Positions 12,634 to 24,600 of a DNA stretch of 64,000 nt are shown piece after piece. The notes beneath the pieces were generated by a model. It ran no database searches and was not told the origin of the DNA. It saw only the letters and a program-made list of their open reading frames with translations. Within the stretch, counting starts at the first letter, position 1, and every line of letters begins with the position of its first letter. A program made the position numbers and the translations under genes. The DNA is from Klebsormidium nitens (taxonomy: Eukaryota; Streptophyta; Klebsormidiophyceae; Klebsormidiales; Klebsormidiaceae): positions 1-64,000 of the forward strand of contig DF236964.1 in assembly GCA_000708835.1 (NCBI GenBank), given 5' to 3'.

Positions 12634-15600
12634 TCAGAAGCGGTGCAGCCACGTGTCGGCGGTGCTGTGCAGTGTCCACATGGACATGTTGGCTGCTTGC
12701 GTCACCGTCTCTCGGAACTGGTCGCGCGCTCGCCTGTGCTTGCCGGCGGCCCACAATAGGCGCGCCTCGAAGTACTTTTGGTACACCCGCGCAAACACTG
12801 CGGCAGCACGGGAAACTATCATATAAGCTCACGTGTCGAGCTGAATCTTGCCGGGGTTTCTTTCCAGCCTTTCGGCTCCAAATCGGCTCACGCGTTCTAC
12901 TTCCGCTCCAGTATATGTGACTGAATAGGACTTCTGTGACCATTACTCAAAGAAACGCAGTCAAGTGATCGACCGATTTGGTCGATTTGAAAATCTGAAG
13001 CGTTGAGAATACTAAGGGCGGGGTCTACGCAAATCTGGACTCCTCGCAGGTCCTTCGCAAATCTCCTTTTAGAAGAGTGACTAAGTGGTAGGGAAAACCA
13101 CACTTCCGGGGTCTCGAATTATGCTTCGAACGATTTTTTTCATTGTGGATAAGTTTGTCTTTCTTCCTTGGGCATCCGGCTTCACTGCCAACTTCTGTGA
13201 GATACACTCTGACCCAGGCGGATAAAAACGTGCGCCCTAAAGGCTTGGGAGCTCGTTTCGACGGCTTACCCATCCGCCGACAGACGAAGTTGAAGTGCTT
13301 CGTCAGTGTCGCAATCTGATCCTCCCGGGCGGTCCTTGTGGCGCCACTTGGCAGCTCCACGAGCGAGTCCAGCAAAACCTCCATAACCGCGCAGGTCGCA
13401 GCAGGGGTGAGCGGGCAGAGCGGCGTCCCGCTCGCGAAGCGCGGCAGGAGCGCGGCCGCCCACTCGAGTGCGCGCACGCGTGCGCCCTGGCGCAGCAGCG
13501 CCTCGCAGGCGAAAGCCTTCGCCTGTAATCAACGAGCGCAATCAGTTTCATCAGTTTGCTTGCTGCGTGGAAGAGAATAAGTCATCTATTGTCAAGTTGG
13601 AATGCCCGAAAATAAAAGCGCGGGTAGAGTTTCAAATTGGTTTGATATCCACTCGGCTTACATCTGTCGTGGCGCTAGAAAAACACGCATCCAGTCACCT
13701 TATCCATCCTCCCAGAACTGATGGTTTCAGCTTCTTCATCCTTGCAACCAATCATAATCCAATTTCCCATCTACTTTATGAATTTTCAAGCCGCTACGAA
13801 GGAGCAGCGCCTACCTGCAAGCTGAGGTACTCGGCGACCTTCTCTTTGTGGTTCTGCTCTTCATACGTCGCCTCCATCTCCTCGTATATCCGTAATACCT
13901 CGTCATGTTCGCCGAGCGCCGCGGCCGCGGCCGCGGCTAAACAGGAGCCCCAAAGGTGCAACTCAGGATGATCCCTTCGAGCCTCGATCATGCGCGTGCC
14001 TTCTTGGAAGCAGAAGTTGGACTTGCCCTGACAAGCCAACGAAGAAATGTCAGCTACAGGCGCTAGAACTGTCCTGTGATAGTGAAAGGAAAGGCGTTCT
14101 GTATGATTTTAGAATCTTACAGAACGCGACGACGCGAAGGCACAGAGATTAGACGATGCACTTGAGGTCAGAACAAGAACGTGATGGGTGGTGACGTCTA
14201 GCGTGCTTGCAAGGAAAAGTTGCTGAAGGCCTGGAAACGAAAGGTCAAAGCAGATTCAGGCAATCCAGATTCTCCAAGAAGATGAAGCATTGTAACAGGT
14301 CACGGCCTTTCAGGAGAATAGAATTCTAACCAAGGCAAAGAAGAGACGACGTGGGAAAGCAGATTACCAGAGGCTACAGTTGAAGTACTCCAGTCAGAAG
14401 ATAATGGAGGAAATGAACACGAAGGGACGTACGAAGGAGCCAGGGCCGCCAAGGAACGACGCAGCTCCGCAGCCGGTTCATAATGGGAAACGATACTTGA
14501 AAAAAGGCAAGATTCCAGGTAAGTAGAAGATTGAAGGACACTAGTAAAGAAGGTGACTGTCGCTCTGAAAGATGCTTATTTGGGGACAGCTACTCAGAGA
14601 AACACGAACAAGTTGCAAAGGAGAGAGCTGAAATTTCTGCCGGCCGAACCTGGTAGAGGAAGATCATGGCTCGACAGCAGTTGCAGAGGTCGACCTCCCG
14701 CTGACCCTGGCACAGCTCAAACACGTCCGCCGCATCGCACGCGTACTTATCCGCTTGGATCCACTGACCTGCGGTTAGAAGGGGGGTAAAGCCGGGTTAA
14801 CAGCGGATCTATGATTTGAAATTCGGTCCGTGACAAGCGGTTTCACAGCCAAACACTTCCGCCGCATCGCAGGTATACTTATCCGAGGGAATGACCTGCG
14901 GTTAGAAGGCGGGTTAAGGCGGGTTAGGGCGGGTTAGCAGGTGGTTGATGGCCCGAAATCTCGGTCCTTGAGAAGGGGACCCAGTAACTAGGTTCTGTTC
15001 GAATGCGTCCACTGCGTAACGTGCGAACTTTCGGCCTGACCGCTGTAACCCTGAATGTCAAGGTCGGATTAGCGGCCGAGAACTAGGGTGGGAAGTCAAT
15101 TGTCGTGGGAGTCAGTCTGTGACGGCTCTGCTTCGTTGAAGGCGCTTCAGTATTGACGAGAAGAGGGCAGAGACATCTGCGCTCGACGTCCTTCAGCCGC
15201 ACCGCCTTTTCACACGTGGCGCGCCGCCTTTTCTCGCCTCCGAAAGTTTCTCCTTTCCTCAACCGCAGAAGCTTCCTCAAAAAGCGCGCCAGAAGCCAGG
15301 ACCCCAAAGAGGAGAACGCGCATCCTTGCCAATGCAGACATTGTACGTAGTCGACACAGCCCTTGGCTTCCAACCTGGCACAAGCTTTCCGTTTCCGGAG
15401 CACCGTTGCTGATCCTGGGCGGTTCGATGCTCCCAAAATCCGAATCGTGCGGCTCTAAGGTTGCGTACCGGAGCTTGACCTTCAGATTGGGAAAATGGAT
15501 ACCGGCGTGTGCTAAACAACCCTTTTCAGTATCCGGAAAAGCGAACCAGCCAATGTAAAAGTTCAGAGTAAAGGCGCTGAGAGCCGATTCTCACCGTGGT

Positions 15601-18600
15601 ACAGCGCGGTCAACGCGACGTTGTAGAAGATCTCCGCCGCTTGGACACGTGGCGTGGCCATCTCCGATTGACACTTCTCCAGCACCGCCATGCACTGGCT
15701 CATGCTCGACTCGGCCTCGTCGGGCGCGGCCGCGAGCACCGCGCACAGCGAGTACGCGCGCGCGACGTCGATCTTGAGCGCGGTCGTTGACGTCAGCACG
15801 CAGGTGAGGGCCTGCTTGCTCGCGTACATCGCGACCGCCAGGTCGTTCTGCGCGCGCGGAGAGGGGAAGAGATTAGCTGCCTTCAAATCTGACCCCCTTG
15901 TGACGTGAGCTGATAAGGTTCAACGGGGAGGCCGGTGGGACTCTGAAAACTTGCTGCTCAATACGACAATTCTCGGATCAATTGTCGTCTCTGGCCGGTA
16001 TAAGAATGTCAAAAGTAAGCAGAGACCAAGTGAGAAACAAACCTTACGACAAATCCTTCAAAGCGGAGAATGGCACGAGGCAGTCTGGACTGAGTAATTC
16101 ACGCAACAAAGATGACGACTTCCGTGGATCTGCAGAATGAAGGCCAGCAACGGTTCAAAGACCCTTGACAGCCGTCTGCAACAGACTTTCTCGGCCAATC
16201 AAAGAGAGGACGGAAGAGGGGTAACGGTACGCACCGACGAGGCCGCCAGGCTGCCCAGCTGGTAGAACACGTGGCTCTTGAGCAGCTGCATGCCGGCGAG
16301 TGACGTCAGGTTCTCCATCGTGCCCTTGCGCGCCTCAGAAACCTTCTTCAGCGACTTCTGGGCTTCCAGGAACTTGCGCGGCACGATGTGCTTCAGCCCC
16401 GCGCCGCGGCACCCGCAGAACCGCCAAACCCTGAACCTTCGCGCGCGGAACGACGCGACGCGGGGCCAGGCGGCGGGGACGTGGACGCCGATCTCCTGCA
16501 GGCCACAGGATCGGGATCTCAGGGACTCACGGTTTTACGAGTTTCTCAGCCGTGAACGAACCGGAATCAGTAGTGTTAGAAGTTAAGGTAGAGAAGATAG
16601 CCCTCTTTGGTCGGATGCTCTGATAATGTGTCCGTGCATCTCTCCTTTCGAAGCACTGGGTTTCTAAGCGGCCCCACACACTCGCTAAGCTGTATATCTA
16701 GTGGACCAAGACGCCCATCGGTTTTCGATCTGCTCTTTTATGACTTGCAAACAGTATTTCTTGCAAGAAATTGCCTGGAGTATGCCGTGCCTTAACCGTC
16801 ATCCAACCGCACCGTTATGCACTTCAGCTGTAACTGCGACAGACAGACAGACAGACTCCAAAGAGCCGAACACAAAGAAGGTCCAAAGAAGGGGTCGACC
16901 TCGCTTTTAAGAGCCCACCTGCAAGGAACGCTTCAAATGTTCCATGCTGGAATCCAGCTCGCCCAGCGCCGCATGCGCATAAGCGATGTGCCGGTGCCAC
17001 GTGCCGCGCTGCGTTTGGTCCACGCGGTCCATCTGCCCCATCGTATTACTCAGATGCAGCGCCTCCTCGTAATAGCGTATGGCCGTCCGGTACTGTCCGA
17101 ACTTGAACAGCGCGTCGCGCGCCGCGCGCTCCCAGTAGAACACGGCGTTGTCCGTAACGTCGCACTCTAGATCCTCCACGTCTTTGCAGGCTTGCGTGTA
17201 GTGATGCGCGATGCTGACGCACAGCAAGTCCAACTCGGATTCGCGGGCGACCAGCTCTTGGGCGACGTCCAAGTGGATCGTGCGGCGCTGCTTTGACGGG
17301 AGCATCGACGCCGTAACCTCCATCGTAACCTGCGGGTTAACGCAAGACTTTTTGAGTTTTCAAGTTCGAGTCTTTGCAGTGGCCGGTATTTGGGCGACGT
17401 CTCTGAGTGGATTGTTCAGCGCTTTTTCGAGACGCCTTCACCTGCTCTGGATTTCCACGGTCAGGCTATCTGTGTAATCCAATCGGCTTAAGGGCGTCAT
17501 CTTTTCGGCGGCGTCTCTTCGAGAGTTGCAAGTTTCGAGTTCGATTTTGTCGAAAACCAAAGAGACACGTTCTAGCCTGAATGGAGCCAAAGATGCACAA
17601 CTTCGAAACTCGTTCAGCGACACTTTACTCCGAAGGCTGAGTCTGAGCACATCCCGCGGCAATCTTAGCGAAGTGGTTCGCTCAATCGCTTCAAAAGCCT
17701 CACCGAATTGCTGAAGTGGTACGTCTTGCCGTTCTCCGCCTTTCGGACCGTCAGGAAGTTGAGGTGGTCCAAGTCGTCCAGCGTCCGCAGCAGCTGCTCG
17801 CGTGTGATCGCGGTCAGGCCGTCGCGCACCAGGTGTGACGTCAGCACCGCGAGCAGCAGGTCCGCGTCGAAGTCCATGCCGATCACGCTCGCGAGCTGCG
17901 CGCGCGCAAGGAATGTGGGGGATAAGAAACTGCTTTGACTAGATACGCTGCGTGCATTCACGAACAGTCGCTAACGCCCGAATATCGGATGAGAAAACCG
18001 GGAGAAAGTTCATAAATGTGTACACGCCTCGTGAGGGAAGGAAAGCTGTCGGAGGACGAGAGTTCCGAGCAGGTCTTTGGGTCACGTCAATCGCTTGTAG
18101 CCCATAAGATAGGCATTGTAACGGTGCCTTTCTCGAAACAATATCTTTGGCCAAACCTCATTCTTTGCGTCTGTAACGCCCTTCAGAGGTAGAATATGTC
18201 TCCAGATGCGAAACGTCAGGTCTTCGAAGACGCCAAGAGGGGCCCGCGCGCGCGCGCGCGCGCGCGCTCACCTTCAGCACGTTCGTCTGCAGGGGCGCGA
18301 GCAGATCGACCCTGCTGGTGATGAGCGCTTCCACGGAGTAGCTGAAGCTGTACGTGTCGAGATCGAACTCCTTGCTGACGTGGCACGCGCCGTCGGCCGC
18401 CACGCGGATGATGCCCTTCTCCAGCATGGCGCCCGTCATCTGCTCCACGAACAGGGGGTGACCCTGCAGGGGCAAAAAGAAGGGGGGGTTTGGTGTGAAT
18501 GTGGTCAACGATCAGCCTCAAAAGGGAAAGAGGGCCCCAAATTTGATTGGATCGGTACCTGAAGTCTTGGGATGACTGCGCATAGCTACCATGGGAGTCT

Positions 18601-21600
18601 TGGGAACACAATCCGCTTCTAACAAAGGCACGACGCCGCGTTGCAGCACGTAAATGGATTTTGCGAGCGCCGGAAAATTTATCCATCAACCTTGCTGGAG
18701 TAATTTGTGCACACGACTCTCAGTCAAAGACCACAATGTTGCTCTGAGCCAGTAAAAACCGCTGACGTCCCAGACCCGCCCCGCTTACGTGCGTCTTGCT
18801 GTAGATTGCGTCGAAGACGCTCTCAGGGATCCCCCGGGGCTTCTCCGTCGGGCACACGCGCTTGCAGATCAGCGCACGCGTGTCGCTCGCGGACATCTCG
18901 CGCAGGAAGATCTCGGTAGTGCTGGGTGACGCCACCACGGCCTGGTAGTCGCGCGCGCCGCGCGCGTCGGGCGCGAGCGGCCGGCTCGCGAGCACGCAGA
19001 GCACGCCGCTCGCGGGCTCTTCGCTGATGGCTTTCAGGACCGACCAAGACGGCTCGTCCATTGCCTGCGGGGTTTGAGGGTTTTAGGATTTTAAAACAAG
19101 TTGCAATCATTCACAGGAACATTTGTATGCCCATCAATAGCTTGATTGAATCAACTTTGGGGAGACTTTTTGTTAGGTAGGATTCCGATCGTCCCTTTCA
19201 GTGTTTAGCGGTTTTGGTACGAGGCCCGCGGTTGGCTGCAGGCTGGATGTTCAAGGGTTCGGGGAATGTACTAATACTTTGAGGGTTGAACCTCGCGAAA
19301 ACATGTGGAGCCTTACAATCTCTGCGTGGGCATTGTGGAAACGCTTCAAGAAGTTTGCGTTGAGCGATCCAGCGGGAAGTATCTTCCAAAAATGGTCACG
19401 GAAATGCTGGGTCGCGGTACTAGTTGGAACAGTGCATCCCGAACAAGGCCTTCATTCATTTTACACGCGGCTGATTCTCTTCGTACGAAGTCTCACTGCA
19501 GTGCCATTGGTTCCGTGCCATCTGTTCTTTTTGACCCGTCATTTTTGGAGCAGGCTCGGATTCAAACCGACCTCTTCTGGGGCGCCTGACCAGCGATAAA
19601 GTGGGTCAGAGCAAATAACAGTAGGATAACTGGCTCGTGCAAGTTGCCGATAGCAAGCAGGGTGCCTTCAATGACCTCGCGAACGAAGCAGACCACAATC
19701 CCAAGCATCAAAAGAACATAAAAAGGTCCAATCGAAAGTATTCACGACGGAGATCACCTTCGCTTCTTGGAAGACGAGCACGCAGCGAAGCCAATCTGCG
19801 AAGCAGTCGAGGGATGCGTGGATCGATCAAGACAACATTTTTGTTCGAATCGAAGGCTTTTTCCGGGAAACTCACGTGCGCGTCTTCGACGACGAGCACG
19901 CAAGGCGCCTTGATGAGCGCGAGCACGAGGTGCTTGAGCAGCGTGCACATCTTCTGCGCGCGCAGCTCCGCGGACGCCACCTCCTGCACCGGGGCGATCT
20001 TGAGCAGCCGCTCCACCCGGGTCACGTGGCCGTCCGGCCCGGACTCCTGCGGACAGAATCCGGATCATGAAGTTCGTCCGCATTGTCCGGTTCGGTGTTT
20101 GAAAAGAGATTTCAGGGAATCCGATTGTGAGCAGCCGCTTCTCCGCCGCGGTCACGTGGCTGGAGAAGCGGCTGTTCGCTGTTTGTGCGCGCGCCCAGGC
20201 GCACATCTGCGGACGGATGTTGAATATGTTCTGTCCGAATCGATGCCGTTTTGAACTTCGAGAACACTTCTGCGATTTGGAACTATCGACGGAAGAAACA
20301 AGTCAAATACGAGACCTGCGGACGGAATGCCCAACCAATCCGCTTTGGTGTCATGGAAACAACTTTGTGACTTCAATACGTCGATATAAAGAGCGAGTCA
20401 ATCTTCGGCACCCGATCCACGGGGTTCACGTAGCTGTGCGCGTGCGCACAGCTGCGGCAAAGTGCGCGCGCACGAGGCAATAGCCGTTCAAAAAACTTCC
20501 GGAAAACTCAAACGGGAAAATTTGATCCCCCGACCAGACCTATGTTGTCGATTGAACAGGCGCTGATCTTGTCTCAACACCCTTGTGAATGATCGCCGGC
20601 GGTCTGATCCACCGGATCAGACCCAAGAGCGCATCCCTCGAGGAGTGCAACAGATTTTACTCACCTCACGGATCGTTTGCCCCGGTCCAAACCGCAAGCC
20701 ATCTTTGAGACCGGGACTAGCCCCCCCCGCGTGCGTCATGAACCGTGACCCGCGCCGTCCCCGCACCGGGGCCTCGTCTTCCAACAAATCAGGGGTGTTT
20801 CCCGCAGAGATTTCAACCCGGGGGGGTGCGATCTCGGTGTGGTCATACCCCCCCTCGGCCATGGTGGAGTACCGAGCCCCCCGCCGAGAATTCATCCTAA
20901 GCGCAGCGCCGCTTAACCTGGGAGTACCGGCATCGGATGAGTGTCCCTCCCATTCGGGGGTCTCGATTACAGTGCCCGGTAGCGGTGGTAAGCCCCCCGG
21001 GGGGATGTTTTCAGGGTCGGGACTGTCCCCCCCCCCGGGCATGGACATGCGCCTTAAGGGCCCCCGCAGGTTTTGCAACTCGGACTCAAGCAGGCTCATG
21101 CCGCGCCCTCTGCGCTTCAGCGACGCTTTTCGTGAGAACCTCCGCTTGCCACGTTGCCGCTGGTCGTCCGTCGGATCGTCTCCCGGCGCGCCCGCGGGCG
21201 TCGGAGGCTCGTCGGCAATCGGGGGAAATCGCCCGAGCAGATTCATAAGGGCCGGGGCGTTGTGCTGAGGCGTGGGGGCGTGACTCACACTCGGAGTTTC
21301 GCTCGCATTAAAGTCGCGCCCAGTGCGGGACGGACTGTTCGGTGTGACGCTCTGCGGGGCGCTCATTTTGAGAGCGTCGTTCAGGAAGTAAGCTTGACTC
21401 TGTAGCAGACTAGGTAGGTGCTTGACCACGGCTTGCCCCCGCTGCTCAGGGGAAAGCTCCGGGGGCAGCTCCAATGCGCTGAGCACTAACCGGATCCACG
21501 GCCCGAGCACTTGCTGACCCAACCCGCCAGAACCTCCTGACGTCATCACGACCTGCACCTCCGGGTTCTGCGCCTCGACCTGCGCGCGCATCATGCTGAT

Positions 21601-24600
21601 GAGGCTCGACTTCCCGATCCCCGCCTGGCCCAGGATCAGCACCACGCCCGCGAGCGTCGCCGCTGACGTCATCGCGCGCGCGGTCGGGCTCGCCGGCTGC
21701 GCGAAGCTCTGCGCGCGCGGCGTCGGCCGCAGCGCGCCGTCGCGCGAGGGCTCCATGCTGGGCGACTTGAGAGGGGCGAGCACCAGCTTGTGTTTCGCCC
21801 GAAAGGACTGCCCCGGGTCCTCCATCGCACTTCCGCTGATCAACGATCCGTAATCCGCAATGGTTCCGGAGGACTCGTCCTGGGCGGTGGACCGCCGGAT
21901 TTTCCGGCCGCTGGTCGAGCCGCGGTCGCGTTTCAAGAGGGTTTTGAGGCGAGAAACTTTGGCCAAGAGAAGCGTGAGCTCTTCCTTGCGGCCGACTAAG
22001 AGGAGTTGAGAGAGGGACTCCGTTCCCAGGAATGAGGAATTCTGGGTCAGGGCGTGACCCTTCTTGCCGTCTCGGCCCTTCAGACCTGCGCGAATGAAGA
22101 GGGTTTCGTAAGCTGCGGCAATCGGAAGCACGTGAAGGGCACAATAAAAAGGCCCAAGCGATCCGTGCGCTGAAAAGAACCTTTAGAAAGAAGTGACAGC
22201 AGATCTTGGTGTTCGATCAAGCAGCGCCTCCATCGAGCGCCTTCTTCGACCGCAGTTCGACCAACCTCAAAAAGAACCTCAGAAGATCAACATGACAATC
22301 TTAAAAAGACGGGCTATGCGCTGCAGTTTGTCTGAGCAATTTGAGAACCTCAACGGGGGTCGCTGCCGCTGAGGGCACCTACCAATCTGGCCGACAATTC
22401 GCAAAATAGATGTTACTAGCGGCTGAGAATTTGGACACGGAGAGCCTAGCGTCTCCGATACGTACCGACGGGTCTGTACACGTCCAGCGGTTGCTTCTTC
22501 CCTTTCACGGCCATCGGAGGCAGTGCCACGTACTCTATCGCTGTGTTGGTGGCATCGTAAGTGGCCGAGTCAATCAATACCTGCAGAACGTGCAATGAGA
22601 ACCTGACATTACTGCCTCGCAATTTTATCCCGATGGTTTCTGTACGCCGCCTCTCTGTCAAAGTTGAAGAACACATGGAACAATTTCTGATCCAACGGAG
22701 AGGGAGGCCGTGTTTGTTGCACGGAGGGTCTGGTTTAGCGTGTGACAACGATAGATATGGATGGGCAATTCAAAATGATGATACAAAATCGCCCAAAAGG
22801 TGACAGCGAAACAAGAAAAAATCAATAAGGCTCTAGAAAAAGGTCCTACATTGTAGCACGGACAGCAGATTCGAGCTTGACAACCAGCAAAACAATTACA
22901 GGTGCCAAAACGTCATTTCTCAGAGCGAAGAAACGAGCGCATATTCCTGAGTGAAAGAGTATCTATCAAACTTTTACTGTGGCCTTCCGTTCCAAAGTCC
23001 GCTCCCTCGGTTTGGAGTCTCCAAGACCAGTCATATATATGTGCAACATTATAAGGGGCATCCCTCACCTCGTCCGTTGCTTTCTTCATCAGCCGCGCGC
23101 TCAGGTTGATCGAGTCGCCGTACACCGTGTATTCACACCGCCTCCGGCCGCCCACTGTCGCGCACAGCAGCTTGCCGGTGGTAACACCCGCGACGCCCAT
23201 CTCCCCTATCGCCTTGAGCTTATCGCGTATGGTCAGCGCCGTTTTGACGCCCCGCAGGGGGTCGTCCTGGTGAGTGTTTCCGGGCAGGCCAAACGCGGCG
23301 ATCATGAGGTAGCCTGCACAGCGCAGATCATGGCCGTTGGATATCGGTATTAGACGGATCGTTCAGATGCTCAGGAGGGGGCCGTCGCTTGTACTTATCG
23401 ATGGCAAGAGAGTAGATAAGACAGGGTCCCGGCCAGGGAGGTTGAGATTATTTTTGCGGAAACAGAAACTTAGATGTTGGAACCCAATTTTCATGACAAC
23501 TCAGTGGATCTTTCGCAGAGGTCGAGAGCGGGAACAATCTCGCAAAGGCCTTTCTGTTATGCGCTGGGTTCTGCTTCAAGAAAAAGACGAGAACCGTTTT
23601 CCTCTGCAGTCACCGTTACGGATTGCTAAAGCACTGATGCATCGTACTGAAACGCTGGCCCGCTGACACTTGGATCAATCGATAACATTGATCGGTTTTG
23701 TTGTTTCGTCAAAAAACACCCCGCCTGGCGACCGTGAAGAAACGACCTGCCGGACAAGCTCTGGGTCGACCATAGAGCAATCTCAACTTCCCACTTTACA
23801 CTAAAATTAACCCACCTTTCTCGTCCATCCGCATCTGCAGGAGGCAGCCATCCGTCGCCGCTAGGCACTGCTGCACCGTCGTCAGCACCGTCTGGACACG
23901 TGTCAGCTGCGGGGGCCCGCCAAGTGGCCCCGGGTCCGACAAACTCGGGAGCCCCAGAAAGAGGCACGTGCAGCGCCTGATCTCGGCGAGGGCCGTTGTG
24001 CTGCTGCTGCTGGCCTGGTTATGGAGCAACCGTGTGTATACGCTATCCGGGATGTACGTCCGGAGGCCGCGCACGATCGCGGCCGCGACATCCGGCTGGG
24101 CAGAGAAAACGCGCGAGAGATTTGAAGCTTGTTACCAAATACATGATAAGATTCACGCATTCGTATAAAATGCAGGGAATCTTCCTAGCAACAATTACCG
24201 AACTTTCCTGAGAAGCAAAAGCCAAACCTTCCGTTATGAAGAAATATGCGTTCCGGATTTGCTGTTCCGATCCTATACGACCATCACATTGGACTCGAAT
24301 GCTGACTGCAAGTTCAAGTTAATATCAAGACTCAGCTTCCTCTTCCACATCTCACTGTCCGCGATAGTTTTGAAAATGACAAACAGCAGACCTATCAACG
24401 AATGCGCAGAACGGAAAATACATGTGGTTTAAGAATGCTGGAGTTATCCGCAAAGCTCGAGTTCTTACCTGGTTAAACTCCAGGATCTTCTTCTGTTCTG
24501 GAATCACGATCCGACCCAGCACCCGATTCAGCCGTATAAACCCGTGCTCTAAAACCTCCCCATCGCACTCTTTCCCAATTAGCGCCCACACTTCAGGGGA

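Noticed and set aside
21446-22144. A long minus-strand open frame of 232 codons over the cyclase ATPase exon
   Set aside because: It is a low-complexity Arg/Gly/Ala shadow of the frame that carries Walker A.
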